From Bacillus sp. NTK071 (GTDB lineage Bacteria > Bacillota > Bacilli > Bacillales > Guptibacillaceae): a stretch of 64,000 nt of DNA. The stretch is taken from assembly GCF_017303315.1 (NCBI RefSeq), contig NZ_JAFKOI010000001.1, forward strand, positions 186,001 to 250,000, read 5' to 3'. Numbering within the stretch: position 1 is the stretch's first letter; each line of letters begins with the position of its first letter. Shown here in pieces: positions 1-8,658 of the stretch. A model generated the notes under the pieces. The model saw only the letters and a program-made list of their open reading frames with translations, was not told the DNA's origin and searched no databases. A program made the translations under genes and the position numbers.

Positions 1-938
1 CCTAGAATTTCTTTCCCTACACAATACAGTGGGGAGATTTCATTGATTTGATCACGCGCTTTTTCTGCAAGTTGAATGGACTGTTCCACAAGCTCATAAC
101 CGTCCATCACAAGTCTTTTTCTCGCTACGTCAAGTGAAGCGAGGAGAAGATAAGACGTAGAGGTAGTGGTTAACATGCTAATAATGGTTTGTACACGCTT
201 TGTTGATACAAGACCTTCCTTAACATTTAGCACGGAACTTTGAGTCATCGACCCACCGAGTTTATGGACACTTGTAGCCGCCATATCAGCACCAGCTTGC
301 ATAGCTGAAAGAGGAAGACGATCATGAAAATGAATATGAACTCCATGAGCTTCATCCACTAATACTGGTACATCATAGTGATGGGAAATGGCAACAATTT
401 CTTCAAGATTCGCTGATATTCCAAAATAAGTTGGATTGATCACAAGAACACCTTTAGCGTCTGGATGTTGTTCAAGAGCTTTTTTAACAGCATTCGGTGT
501 AATACCGTGTGATATGCCAAGCTTTGGATCAATTTCAGGATGAATAAAAACTGGAGTTGCACCCGAAAAGATGATGGCAGACATAACGGACTTATGAACG
601 TTCCTCGGAACGATAATCTTATCTCCTGGTGAACAAACCGTCATAACCATCGTCATAATGGCTCCGCTTGTCCCTTGTACTGAAAAGAATGTTGCATCTG
701 CTCCAAATGCTTCCGCTGCAAGATCTTGCGCTTTCTTAATCATGCCATGAGGATGATGAAGATCATCCAGAGGTTGAATATTGATTAAGTCAATAGATAG
801 GGCATTATCCCCAATAAAAGAACGAAATTCAGGATCCATCCCTTTTCCTTTTTTGTGACCTGGTATATGAAATTGAATCGGATTTTTAGTAGCATGGTTT
901 ACTAGACCGGTAAATAGTGGTGTTTCGTTTTGTTGCAA
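1..938 (-). CDS. speA: Arginine decarboxylase SpeA (C-terminus outside window)
   Basis: This is the N-terminal 312 codons of an Orn/Lys/Arg decarboxylase, read leftwards and cut by the window start. The enzyme decarboxylates arginine to agmatine for polyamine synthesis, using pyridoxal phosphate. The translated protein contains the early FHIPGHKKG segment, the DEAHG motif and the SVHKLGGS motif carrying the Schiff-base lysine. The residues match my memory of B. subtilis SpeA closely throughout, and neighbouring yktA/yktB support that assignment over the paralogue YaaO. The start is TTG at 938, six bases after a GAGGTG ribosome binding site. The gene stands alone, divergent from the flavin oxidoreductase gene. 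Confidence 0.93.
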   Translation of the reverse strand, partial: MQQNETPLFTGLVNHATKNPIQFHIPGHKKGKGMDPEFRSFIGDNALSIDLINIQPLDDLHHPHGMIKKAQDLAAEAFGADATFFSVQGTSGAIMTMVMTVCSPGDKIIVPRNVHKSVMSAIIFSGATPVFIHPEIDPKLGISHGITPNAVKKALEQHPDAKGVLVINPTYFGISANLEEIVAISHHYDVPVLVDEAHGVHIHFHDRLPLSAMQAGADMAATSVHKLGGSMTQSSVLNVKEGLVSTKRVQTIISMLTTTSTSYLLLASLDVARKRLVMDGYELVEQSIQLAEKARDQINEISPLYCVGKEIL

Positions 939-1200
939 ATCCAGCACCTCTTTATTTATACTTTAATAGATAAAGCTCTCCACAATAAGAAGTGGAAAGC
1001 CAGGTTTTTATGGAATTAAATATCATGTAGTATATCTTTATGCTACAGTGGCATTCTTACCTACGTATTCCTTAAACAAACTGAGTATAATCACCCCGAA
1101 CACAATTTGCAAGTTTTATTTTCTTTGAGTACGTGATTACTAGTGCAAAGAGGACTTTTTATTCGATTCTCGAATTGTCTATAGCAAGGAGAGGATATGA

Positions 1201-2172
1201 ATGATGTGGAATACTCGTCTTACTAACTTACTCGGAATCGAAAGACCAATTATCCAGGGGGGCCTCGCATATCTTGCTTACCATGAGCTTGCTTCTGCCG
1301 TAAGCAATGCAGGTGGTCTTGGACAACTAACTGCTATGTCTATGAACTCAGAAGAACAACTAAGGAAAGAAATTAAGCTTACTAAAAGAAATACAAATAA
1401 GCCTTTTGCAGTGAACTTTGCAATTGGGCAACACGGAAGGCCTTATGCACATATGATCGAAGCAGCATTGGACGAAGGGATCGGAATTATTTCTGTTACA
1501 GGTGGGAATCCAAAACCCGTTTTTGATCTTGTAAAAGGAACGGATGTAAAGGTTCTAGTTTTAACAGCAGGGAAGCGACAGGCGCTCAAAGCTGAGCAAT
1601 TAGGTGCCGCTGCAGTCATGGTTGTTGGTCAGGAAGGTGGTGGTCACCTTGGGAAAGAAGACACTGGTACAATGGTTCTTGTTCCTCAAGTGGTGGATGC
1701 TCTTTCCATTCCTGTCATTGCATCAGGGGGAATTGCTAATGGTCGAGGATTGATGGCTTCTCTTGCACTTGGAGCTGAAGGTATTGAGATGGGGACAAGG
1801 TTTATTGCAACGAAGGAATGCACTCACGCTCATGCTAACTATAAGGAAAGAATTCTAGCGAGCAGCGAAACAGATACCGCTATTATTAAAAGAAGTATAG
1901 GCGCCCCGGCAAGAGTCATTCGAAATTCGTTCACTGATCGAATCAATAATATTGAGAATCATAGTGGCGACTATGAAAGTCTTAAACCATACATAAGTGG
2001 CGAAGCAAACAGGAAGTTTATTTATGAAGGAAGAGAAGACGAAGGATTTGCCTGGGCAGGTCAAGTAATTGGAGCCATTCAGGATGTGCCATCTGTTCAA
2101 GAATTATTTAATCGTATTGATTTTGAAGCAGAACAAATAATGTCAAAATGGACCTTATCGAGAGGAGAATGA
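1201..2172 (+). CDS. Nitronate monooxygenase-like FMN oxidoreductase
   Basis: A 323-residue TIM-barrel flavoprotein of the nitronate monooxygenase / 2-nitropropane dioxygenase family, which oxidises alkyl nitronates with FMN. Visible family features are the N-terminal PIIQGGLAY segment, the glycine-rich QEGGGHLG motif around residue 146 and the ASGGIANGRG phosphate-binding loop near residue 175. The start at 1201 follows AAGGAGAGG with six bases between; the in-frame ATG at 1204 is an alternative. The gene runs straight into yktA, so the two are probably cotranscribed. In B. subtilis yktA follows speA directly, so this gene looks like an insertion. The physiological substrate cannot be told; an enoyl-reductase-like role (FabK family) is a less likely alternative. 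Confidence 0.85.
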   Translation: MMWNTRLTNLLGIERPIIQGGLAYLAYHELASAVSNAGGLGQLTAMSMNSEEQLRKEIKLTKRNTNKPFAVNFAIGQHGRPYAHMIEAALDEGIGIISVTGGNPKPVFDLVKGTDVKVLVLTAGKRQALKAEQLGAAAVMVVGQEGGGHLGKEDTGTMVLVPQVVDALSIPVIASGGIANGRGLMASLALGAEGIEMGTRFIATKECTHAHANYKERILASSETDTAIIKRSIGAPARVIRNSFTDRINNIENHSGDYESLKPYISGEANRKFIYEGREDEGFAWAGQVIGAIQDVPSVQELFNRIDFEAEQIMSKWTLSRGE

Positions 2173-2174
2173 AG

Positions 2175-2447
2175 ATGGAAGTACAATACCCGATTTCGAT
2201 CGATTGGAACAAAGAAGAGGTTATCAAGGTAGTTACTTTCTTCCAATTAATTGAAAAAGCATATGATAACGGTGCTAATAAAGGTGAATTAGTCAGTGCT
2301 TATCATGAATTTAAAGACGTTGTACCGTCGAAGTCCGAAGAAAAACAGTTGTTTAAACAATTTGACAAGGAAACAGGCTATTCAACTTATCATGCAGTAA
2401 AAGAAGCAAGGGAAACGGAACGTGACAAGGTGTTAATGAATAAATAG
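2175..2447 (+). CDS. yktA: UPF0223 family protein YktA
   Basis: A small protein of 90 residues, UPF0223 family, of unknown function. The YPISIDWNKEEVIKVVTFF opening and the length are typical of YktA. The start at 2175 is chosen because AGAGGAG lies seven bases upstream; ATG codons at 2169 and 2148 are in frame but too close to, or upstream of, that site. It sits three bases after the flavin oxidoreductase stop and convergent to yktB, sharing a two-way terminator. Confidence 0.88.
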   Translation: MEVQYPISIDWNKEEVIKVVTFFQLIEKAYDNGANKGELVSAYHEFKDVVPSKSEEKQLFKQFDKETGYSTYHAVKEARETERDKVLMNK

Positions 2448-2479
2448 AACCAGGAGGCAATGCCTCCTGGTTCTATTTA
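2446..2479. terminator. Bidirectional terminator between yktA and yktB
   Basis: A perfect 14-bp inverted repeat (AGAACCAGGAGGCA and its complement) with almost no loop. The stem overlaps the yktA stop codon and ends against the yktB stop codon, so it serves both convergent genes. The T-runs are short on both strands. Confidence 0.8.
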
Positions 2480-3102
2480 TCGTCAGTTAAAGAGAGTTTA
2501 TAAATAGGCATCACCGTTTCAAAGGTTTCTTTAACAGCAGCTATAAATTTTTCTCCATTTTTTAGAATTGGGTCATGACTAGATAGATGACGGCCAACTA
2601 AGAACTCACCTTTCTTAACATCTCGAAAACGGGTGAGAATCTTTTCCAAATTTGCGTGTTTAACTGCTTCACTTGCACTTTTTTTAGTATGATCAGTAGA
2701 AATCATGTAGGATGCAGGAATTTGTTTGTGAAGATCATCCAGATGATCTAGGAACAAAGTGGCCATTTCTTGTTTTCCAGGCAATTCGTAAATAAAAGCT
2801 AACCAGATAAACACATGGTCATCGAACAATCCAATTTGGAAATGTGGAAGCATTTTATAACCGCGTTTTTTATGTGAAAACGCCATCCATGTATCAACAG
2901 GTGGATTTTTTGTACGTCGTGCATGCTTCGCAATGTGCAGGTGCATTTCATTACCTGTAAGTATTTCTAAATCACTTTGTACTTGTTTACTGATTTCTGC
3001 AAATTTTGGTTGAATTCGTTTCTGAATGGCTTCCATTCGGGACTCTAGACCTTCAATTTGGAATGACTCAAAATCGCTATGTGTAAAACCATTAAATGAC
3101 AT
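2473..3102 (-). CDS. yktB: DUF1054 family protein YktB
   Basis: A 209-residue soluble protein of the DUF1054 (UPF0637) family. Its biochemical function is not established. The opening MSFNGFTHSDFESFQIEGL and overall length match B. subtilis YktB, as does the position next to yktA. The ATG at 3102 follows GGAGGT with a five-base gap. The longer reading frame that begins at the TTG at 3114 would start inside that ribosome binding site and is not used here. There are no membrane segments or signal peptide. Confidence 0.88.
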   Translation of the reverse strand: MSFNGFTHSDFESFQIEGLESRMEAIQKRIQPKFAEISKQVQSDLEILTGNEMHLHIAKHARRTKNPPVDTWMAFSHKKRGYKMLPHFQIGLFDDHVFIWLAFIYELPGKQEMATLFLDHLDDLHKQIPASYMISTDHTKKSASEAVKHANLEKILTRFRDVKKGEFLVGRHLSSHDPILKNGEKFIAAVKETFETVMPIYKLSLTDDK

Positions 3103-3360
3103 AATAACCTCCAATTAGACAATATATAATGGTGCTAGTTTACCATATAAAAGGGTTCAATATGAAAGTTGACGATTTATGTACATTGCTAGGTTTGAAA
3201 AATACGCAAAAGAGGAAAAATACTAACAAATAAAGAGGTTGCATAGTTGGAAGATAAGGCATAAGATATAGTAATCAAAGCAGAAATATCAGAATATTCA
3301 GTCTTGTGTTCTGGTATCAAATATACTGCTTAAATGAAAAGAAGAGGGGTGTAGGTTACC

Positions 3361-3549
3361 ATGAAACAAGTGATTCAGTCATTGCAGAGAAACGAGGCAG
3401 AAAAACGGATTCCGGTGCTGAGAATGGAAATTGACTATGAACTGGCAACGCTACACGATGCAATGACGGCTAGTGATAAAGATGAGATGAAACGATGCAA
3501 AGTAAAGCTCGAACTGTTAAGACAGGAAATGATTCGACTAGAGGCATAA
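3361..3549 (+). CDS. ykzI: Small coiled-coil protein, YkzI position
   Basis: A 62-residue charged protein, rich in Glu, Lys and Arg, predicted to be mostly helical with a possible coiled coil in the second half. It lies between yktB and suhB, the place held by ykzI in B. subtilis. The gene symbol rests on position and size rather than on a residue-level match. The ATG follows AGAGGGGTG, and a strong terminator closes the gene. Function is unknown. Confidence 0.65.
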   Translation: MKQVIQSLQRNEAEKRIPVLRMEIDYELATLHDAMTASDKDEMKRCKVKLELLRQEMIRLEA

Positions 3550-3551
3550 TC

Positions 3552-3580
3552 AACGAACCTTGCAAAAAGGTTCGTTTTTT
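3552..3580 (+). terminator. Rho-independent terminator after ykzI
   Basis: A 10-bp stem (AACGAACCTT pairing with AAGGTTCGTT) around a five-base loop runs into a T tract. It separates ykzI from suhB. Confidence 0.85.
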
Positions 3581-3639
3581 CTGTCTTTCCTGTCATAATA
3601 ATAAATAGAATGAAATTTATGGTTAAAGGAGATCGAATC

Positions 3640-4482
3640 ATGACACTAGAGTCCAACTGGAATCAGGTATACGAAGATGCAAAAGGGTGGATTCGGGAAG
3701 CGGGTAAAGAAATTATTGCCTCTTTCACTACCTCCTATGCTATTGATACGAAAAGTAACCCGAATGACCTTGTAACGGACATTGATAAGGAAACAGAGAA
3801 ATTCTTTATTGAACGTATTAAGAGGACTTATCCAAACCATCGTATTATGGGAGAAGAGGGTTTCGGAGATAAAGTAGAAGATTTAAGCGGAGTGATCTGG
3901 TTTCTTGACCCTATTGATGGAACAATGAATTTTGTTCATCAACAAACAAATTTCGCAATTTCTATTGGGATTTATGAAGATGGAGTTGGGAAAGTGGCTC
4001 TTATTTATGATGTAACAAAAGATGAGCTGTATCATTGTTCAAAAGGGACAGGCTTATATTTAAATAATGAGAAATTAAAGCAACTTGAACCAGTAAAGCT
4101 TTCTGAGTCTCTTCTTGCTATTAATGCAACGTGGGTAACGGAGAACCACCGCATTGATCCTAGAACATTCTCCCCACTTCTTAAGAAGATTAGAGGAACG
4201 AGATCTTACGGAAGTGCCGCCATTGAAATGGCTTATGTTGCTGCTGGTAGGCTTGACGGGTATGTTTCGTTGCGACTTGCGCCTTGGGATTTTGCTGCTG
4301 GCAAGTTATTGATTGAAGAAGCTGGCGGAGTGTGTACAACAGTTGATAACAAATCCATTGACCTCCTAGATAAAAACACCATTTTTGTAGGTAATCATAC
4401 ATTCCATACTCAAGTGCAAAAGGAGTACATACAACCTGCACTCGACCAGAATTTCTACCTAAAGACCCCATCAAGTAGATGA
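3640..4482 (+). CDS. suhB: Inositol monophosphatase family protein (YktC/SuhB)
   Basis: A 280-residue metal-dependent phosphatase of the inositol monophosphatase family, which releases phosphate from inositol 1-phosphate and related sugar phosphates. The catalytic metal ligands are visible: GEEG near residue 69, DPIDGT near residue 90 and the C-terminal APWDFAAG segment with its conserved WD pair. The start at 3640 is set by AAAGGAGA seven bases upstream; the ORF extends ten codons further up without a better site. Its stop overlaps the next gene by four bases (ATGA), so the two are likely translationally coupled. The true substrate in Bacillaceae is uncertain. Confidence 0.9.
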   Translation: MTLESNWNQVYEDAKGWIREAGKEIIASFTTSYAIDTKSNPNDLVTDIDKETEKFFIERIKRTYPNHRIMGEEGFGDKVEDLSGVIWFLDPIDGTMNFVHQQTNFAISIGIYEDGVGKVALIYDVTKDELYHCSKGTGLYLNNEKLKQLEPVKLSESLLAINATWVTENHRIDPRTFSPLLKKIRGTRSYGSAAIEMAYVAAGRLDGYVSLRLAPWDFAAGKLLIEEAGGVCTTVDNKSIDLLDKNTIFVGNHTFHTQVQKEYIQPALDQNFYLKTPSSR

Positions 4483-4937
4483 TTCGAGTTAATCGCAAAC
4501 AGTTTGAAGGAAGCCTTGTAAATTACCTATACGATTGGACAAGGTCCGATCATAATTGGCTATTAGAGGAATTAGGCAGGTTACCTGGGGAGGAAGATTT
4601 GATTTCCTATATCCAGATGTATGAAGGGATGGGATGTGTTTTTCAAGTATGGCTTGAGAATAACAAACCAGTAGCGATAACAAGCGTACTTAACAAAGCA
4701 CCATCTAATCATAAACCATGGATTGGTATGATCGTCGTTCGTCCTGAAAGTAGGAGGAAGGGGATTGGTCGAGAAGTCATGCGAGAAGTAACAGAGGAAT
4801 TTGCAGGTGTCGTTTTTGCTGGCGTACCATATGATATGAATAACTGGAGTCTTTTTCTAGGTCAATGTGGATTTGAACAATACGGAATTGAGAAAGAAGA
4901 AAAAGGCAACTATTTAATTTTTGTTCACCCTGGTTAG
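4479..4937 (+). CDS. GNAT family N-acetyltransferase
   Basis: A 152-residue protein with the GNAT acetyl-CoA binding signature: a beta strand IGMIVVRPESR followed by RKGIGREVM (motif A) near residues 85-105. It is expected to transfer an acetyl group from acetyl-CoA to an unidentified amine. It overlaps the suhB stop by four bases and lacks a clear ribosome binding site of its own, which fits coupled translation. A terminator follows at once. This gene is not part of the B. subtilis yktC context that I recall. Confidence 0.75.
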   Translation: MIRVNRKQFEGSLVNYLYDWTRSDHNWLLEELGRLPGEEDLISYIQMYEGMGCVFQVWLENNKPVAITSVLNKAPSNHKPWIGMIVVRPESRRKGIGREVMREVTEEFAGVVFAGVPYDMNNWSLFLGQCGFEQYGIEKEEKGNYLIFVHPG

Positions 4938-4950
4938 GCAATCAATAAAT

Positions 4951-4983
4951 AAAAAGAGCTGTTGCAAAAACAGCTCTTTTTAT
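4951..4983. terminator. Bidirectional terminator (GNAT gene / ylaF)
   Basis: A 13-bp inverted repeat, AAAAAGAGCTGTT with its complement around a GCAAA loop, carrying A and T runs on the two sides. It can therefore end transcripts from both convergent genes. Confidence 0.85.
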
Positions 4984-4986
4984 TGC

Positions 4987-5160
4987 TTATTGTTCTGCTT
5001 TTCGTTTAATTCGAAAGCCCATTCCCATAAAGAAACCTACTCCGATAAAAGAAAGAAGTCCGCCGATCCAGCTTTGTTCAGCTATAGATACCCCGATTGC
5101 GCACATGCTCGCAACCGCTAGAATGGCCATTAAGAGTAAAAGGAAATTATGTTTGTTCAT
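4987..5160 (-). CDS. ylaF: YlaF-like small membrane protein (DUF5325)
   Basis: A 57-residue protein with two hydrophobic stretches, roughly residues 5-25 and 29-48, ending in a basic RIKRKAEQ tail. Size, hydrophobic pattern and the position just before typA match YlaF. The ATG at 5160 follows AAAGGGGGC; a longer in-frame reading to 5193 has no ribosome binding site. It is divergent from typA. Function is unknown. Confidence 0.72.
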   Translation of the reverse strand: MNKHNFLLLLMAILAVASMCAIGVSIAEQSWIGGLLSFIGVGFFMGMGFRIKRKAEQ

Positions 5161-5223
5161 GCGGAAAGCCCCCTTTATAATACTAGTGTACAATAACCAG
5201 GTTCAGGGTGAAAGAAGAGAAAT

Positions 5224-5252
5224 TTCGCGTAACGCAATATATGTGTTATAAT
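5224..5252 (+). promoter_or_regulatory. Probable sigma-A promoter for typA
   Basis: A TATAAT -10 at 5247-5252 is preceded by TG with a one-base gap (extended -10). A weak -35, TTCGCG, lies at 5224-5229 with a 17-base spacer. It sits about 60 bases before the typA start. Confidence 0.6.
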
Positions 5253-5311
5253 GGTCTAGTTATTGAGTTTATCGTCAGATATAAGACGAGAATACGAGGA
5301 GAGAATAATTA

Positions 5312-7144
5312 ATGGCAATAAGAGAAGATATTCGTAACATCGCAATCATTGCCCACGTTGACCACGGTAAAACGACGCTGGTAGACCAAATGTTACATCA
5401 GTCCGGAACATTCCGCGACAACGAGCAAGTAAGCGAACGTGCGATGGATTCGAATGACCTTGAAAGAGAACGCGGGATTACAATCCTTGCTAAAAATACG
5501 GCAATTAACTATGAAGACAAACGAATCAACATTATGGATACACCTGGACACGCTGACTTCGGTGGTGAAGTTGAACGTATCATGAAAATGGTAGATGGCG
5601 TTCTTCTAGTTGTTGATGCTTATGAAGGCTGTATGCCACAGACGCGTTTCGTACTAAAGAAAGCTCTAGAACAGAAGCTAACTCCAATTGTTGTTCTTAA
5701 CAAAATTGACCGTCCAGCAGCACGTCCTGCAGAAGTTGTCGATGAAGTAATTGATCTATTCATCGATCTTGGAGCAGATGAAGATCAGCTTGACTTCCCT
5801 GTAGTGTATGCATCTGCAATCAACGGTACAGCTAGCCTTGATCCTGAAGTACAGGATGACAATATGAAAGTTCTTATGAACACGATTATTGATAACATTC
5901 CTGCACCTCTTGATAACAGTGACGAGCCACTTCAATTCCAGATTACACTGCTTGACTACAACGATTACCTTGGAAGAATTGGAATCGGTCGTGTATTTAG
6001 AGGAACAATGAAGGTTGGTCAACAGGTTGCATTAATGAAGGTTGATGGAACTGTTAAGCAATTCAGAGTAACAAAACTCTTTGGTTTCATTGGTCTTAAA
6101 AGAGTGGAAATTGAAGAAGCCAAAGCGGGCGACCTTGTAGCGGTTTCTGGAATGGAAGAAATCAACGTAGGTGAAACAGTTTGTCCTTACGATCATCAGG
6201 AAGCACTTCCAATTCTTCGTATTGATGAGCCTACCCTTCAGATGACATTCCTAGTAAACAACAGTCCTTTTGCAGGTAAAGAAGGTAAATACATTACAAG
6301 TCGTAAAATCGAAGAACGTCTTAGAGCGCAGCTTGAAACTGACGTAAGTCTTCGTGTTGAAAACACAGATTCTCCAGATGCATGGGTTGTATCAGGACGT
6401 GGTGAGCTTCACCTTTCAATCCTGATTGAGAACATGCGTCGCGAAGGATTTGAGCTTCAAGTTTCAAAACCTGAAGTTATCGTTCGTGAAGTAAACGGCG
6501 TTGCAAGTGAGCCTGTTGAACGTGTTCAAATTGATGTACCTGAAGACTACACTGGTTCTGTTATGGAATCCCTTGGTGAGCGTAAGGGTGAAATGGTGAA
6601 CATGGTAAACAACGGTTCAGGACAGGTTCGCCTTGAGTTTATGGTTCCTGCACGTGGATTGATTGGGTACTCTACAGAGTTCCTAACACAAACTCGTGGT
6701 TATGGTATTATCAACCATACGTTCGAAACTTACATGCCTCTTATTAGTGGCCGTGTTGGTGGACGTCGTGCTGGTGTTCTTGTTTCTATGGAAAAAGGAA
6801 AAGCATCAGAATACGGCATTATGGGCGTTGAAGATCGCGGTACAATCTTCGTAGCTCCAGGTACTGAAGTATACGAAGGTATGATTGTCGGTGAGCACAC
6901 TCGCGAAAATGACATTACTGTTAATATCGTTAAAGTGAAGCAAATGACTAACATGCGTTCTGCAAACAAAGACCAAACGGTTTCAATGAAGAAGCCACGC
7001 GTTCTAACGCTTGAAGAAGCACTTGAGTACTTGAACGATGATGAGTACTGCGAAGTAACACCGGACTCTATCCGTCTTCGTAAGAAAATCCTTGATAAGA
7101 ACGAACGTGAAAAGAACGCTAAAAAGAAAAAAACAGCCCAGTAA
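5312..7144 (+). CDS. typA: Ribosome-associated GTPase TypA/BipA
   Basis: A 610-residue translational GTPase related to elongation factors G and 4. It binds the ribosome and helps assembly and growth under stress or cold. The G motifs are complete: AHVDHGKTT at residues 14-22, RGITI, DTPGH and NKID, followed by EF-Tu-like domain 2, EF-G-like domains III and V, and the BipA-specific C-terminus ending in a lysine-rich tail. Length is usual for the family. The ATG follows GAGGAGAGAA. The gene is a single transcription unit, with its own promoter and a strong terminator. It corresponds to ylaG of B. subtilis. Confidence 0.97.
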   Translation: MAIREDIRNIAIIAHVDHGKTTLVDQMLHQSGTFRDNEQVSERAMDSNDLERERGITILAKNTAINYEDKRINIMDTPGHADFGGEVERIMKMVDGVLLVVDAYEGCMPQTRFVLKKALEQKLTPIVVLNKIDRPAARPAEVVDEVIDLFIDLGADEDQLDFPVVYASAINGTASLDPEVQDDNMKVLMNTIIDNIPAPLDNSDEPLQFQITLLDYNDYLGRIGIGRVFRGTMKVGQQVALMKVDGTVKQFRVTKLFGFIGLKRVEIEEAKAGDLVAVSGMEEINVGETVCPYDHQEALPILRIDEPTLQMTFLVNNSPFAGKEGKYITSRKIEERLRAQLETDVSLRVENTDSPDAWVVSGRGELHLSILIENMRREGFELQVSKPEVIVREVNGVASEPVERVQIDVPEDYTGSVMESLGERKGEMVNMVNNGSGQVRLEFMVPARGLIGYSTEFLTQTRGYGIINHTFETYMPLISGRVGGRRAGVLVSMEKGKASEYGIMGVEDRGTIFVAPGTEVYEGMIVGEHTRENDITVNIVKVKQMTNMRSANKDQTVSMKKPRVLTLEEALEYLNDDEYCEVTPDSIRLRKKILDKNEREKNAKKKKTAQ

Positions 7145-7155
7145 GGGTGTCTAAG

Positions 7156-7192
7156 GCGATTCAAAAGGGGCATCCTTTTGAATCGCTTTTTT
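7156..7192 (+). terminator. Rho-independent terminator after typA
   Basis: A 13-bp stem (GCGATTCAAAAGG with its complement) around a five-base loop is followed by six T residues. Confidence 0.9.
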
Positions 7193-7269
7193 ATTAAAAT
7201 GTAAACTGAAGTAAGGTACATACATCAAATAATCCGTAAAAAAGTCGATATTAATCCGGGGGTGTAAAA

Positions 7270-7590
7270 GTGAATACTGAACCTGCAATAGCATCTAATA
7301 ACCTTTCCTTCTTTGCCAAGTTAGTAGGAATAGAAGACAATATGACGCTAGGCTTTTATTTACTCTATGCAATTATCGTTGTACTTTGTATAATCGTTTA
7401 TCGTCTTGGTTTCGCTAAGAAACTACCAGTATTGAAAAATGCAATTGTCTACGCTGTACTTGTGATTGGCTGCTTCCCTTTAACCTTTTTTGGAATAGGT
7501 TTACCGGTAGCTGAAGGATTAGTTGCCTCTGCTGTCGTATTAATTATTTATAAGGTTAGATTACACCAGTCCAAGAAGAAAGAAGCTTAA
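7270..7590 (+). CDS. ylaH: YlaH-like membrane protein
   Basis: A 106-residue integral membrane protein with three hydrophobic segments, around residues 26-46, 54-74 and 76-96. It ends in a basic RLHQSKKKEA tail. The conserved block YRLGFAKKLPVLKNAIVY and the position after typA match YlaH. Translation starts at GTG 7270 behind GGGGGTG. Its TAA overlaps the next ATG by one base, so the pair is translationally coupled. Function is unknown. Confidence 0.88.
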   Translation: MNTEPAIASNNLSFFAKLVGIEDNMTLGFYLLYAIIVVLCIIVYRLGFAKKLPVLKNAIVYAVLVIGCFPLTFFGIGLPVAEGLVASAVVLIIYKVRLHQSKKKEA

Positions 7591-7886
7591 TGTCAAATAC
7601 CCGGAGGGAACGTTTGAATCTTCAGGATGCGATGTACAACTGGCTTAGTATTAAAGTAGTTGCAGATAAGAGGAAGACAGATCAAGCAGCACAGGATACG
7701 AGTAGCTTTTTCGAGGAGATTTTAACAGAAGATCACGGGCTAACTGATATTGTGATCGAATTAACGCCTGATTATTATGTAGTGAAATATCAAAAGAATG
7801 ACCAATTGGAGTCTAAGAAATTTCCGATTGAACTGATTGATGCGTTGTTACTTTCTATCCAGAATGAACCGAAATACAACCAATGA
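7590..7886 (+). CDS. Conserved hypothetical protein coupled to ylaH
   Basis: A 98-residue soluble, acidic protein that I do not recognise. It opens with a basic region (RRERLNLQDAMYNWLSIKVVADKRK), then an alternating strand-like segment DIVIELTPDYYVVKYQ. The ATG shares one base with the ylaH stop (TAATG), and GGAGGG lies after rather than before that ATG, so it depends on ylaH translation or starts further in. A terminator follows. There is no signal peptide or membrane segment. Confidence 0.7.
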   Translation: MSNTRRERLNLQDAMYNWLSIKVVADKRKTDQAAQDTSSFFEEILTEDHGLTDIVIELTPDYYVVKYQKNDQLESKKFPIELIDALLLSIQNEPKYNQ

Positions 7887-7891
7887 ATGTA

Positions 7892-7922
7892 AAGAAAGAC
7901 GTGCAGAGTGCACGTCTTTCTT
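7892..7922. terminator. Hairpin terminator between convergent genes
   Basis: A 14-bp perfect inverted repeat (AAGAAAGACGTGCA with its complement) around a three-base loop. The T-run is short on the plus strand, so termination efficiency is uncertain. Confidence 0.7.
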
Positions 7923-7930
7923 GTAACACA

Positions 7931-8380
7931 TTATTTTTCATTCATAGTGTACACCGCAAATAGGATCACTGCATAAATGGCATGTCCAAAAGTCCAATAC
8001 CCGATTGAACTTAGATCCATCAAGTCCGGAGTTGGTTTAATAGCGAGGTAAGTTAATGGGAAGTAAAGAAAGACAGTCGGTAATGTGAGCATGTACGCTA
8101 AGACTGCTTGAGCTTCCTTTTTCCGTGGAAAGTACCGTGCGCAAGCTATACTATAAACAACACCAATAATTAGTGAAATAATAAGATGGAATCCGAATTC
8201 AATGATTTCTGGCCAATTAATGCTCCCAATAATCGGTATAAAGTCGATATTGAGGAGGAGTGTGTACACAAGGTTACCTGTTAACGCCTGAATTGCTTTT
8301 AAGATAAGGCCAAGTGCAATACCGGAAATTGTTCCAGCTATAAGTCCAAGCTTTACCTTACCATTCATCGTTTGACTCAT
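7931..8380 (-). CDS. Predicted four-helix membrane protein
   Basis: A roughly 149-residue integral membrane protein that I cannot assign to a named family. Four hydrophobic segments are evident, with a loop IKPTPDLMDLSSIGYW before the last helix. The start is uncertain: ATG at 8380 (MSQTMNGK) or ATG at 8368, both inside the end of ylaI, and neither has a good ribosome binding site. The gene therefore seems to rely on ylaI translation. The reading frame stays open to 8545, but that part is the out-of-frame shadow of ylaI. Confidence 0.7.
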   Translation of the reverse strand: MSQTMNGKVKLGLIAGTISGIALGLILKAIQALTGNLVYTLLLNIDFIPIIGSINWPEIIEFGFHLIISLIIGVVYSIACARYFPRKKEAQAVLAYMLTLPTVFLYFPLTYLAIKPTPDLMDLSSIGYWTFGHAIYAVILFAVYTMNEK

Positions 8381-8558
8381 CTTGATGGTAAAGCTTGAAA
8401 TCACCTGTATCTTTCCGCTCCTTAGTTCGAGTTTCGATCCGTTCATTGCAGGAATCACACATATAGGTGTGGATCGGTCTGTTGCGAAGCTTCTTTGCAA
8501 GCGGGCTACCGCTATCAATATTTTCAATTTTATCACATAGGACACATTTTACTCGCAT
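8358..8558 (-). CDS. ylaI: Zinc-ribbon protein YlaI
   Basis: A 66-residue protein with two CxxC pairs, CVLC near residue 4 and CDSC near residue 34, spaced as in a zinc ribbon. This is the pattern of the DUF2197/YlaI family, of unknown function. The ATG at 8558 follows GAGAGGTG with six bases between. Its 3' end overlaps the next minus-strand gene by about 23 bases, which suggests coupled expression. Confidence 0.83.
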   Translation of the reverse strand: MRVKCVLCDKIENIDSGSPLAKKLRNRPIHTYMCDSCNERIETRTKERKDTGDFKLYHQDESNDEW

Positions 8559-8658
8559 CGTAAACACCTCTCATTCCTTGTTGTTAGTATAGCATGAATA
8601 AATAGGGGATTTGCAGTGTAATGCGCGAGAAAGCATATTTAATTATGGAGGGATAATC

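Noticed and set aside
1855-2100. 81-codon minus-strand ORF inside the flavin oxidoreductase gene
   Set aside because: Antisense shadow of a well-supported gene, with no ribosome binding site and no family features.
6730-7221. 163-codon minus-strand ORF over the 3' end of typA
   Set aside because: Serine/arginine-rich composition typical of antisense translation; typA is unquestionable here.
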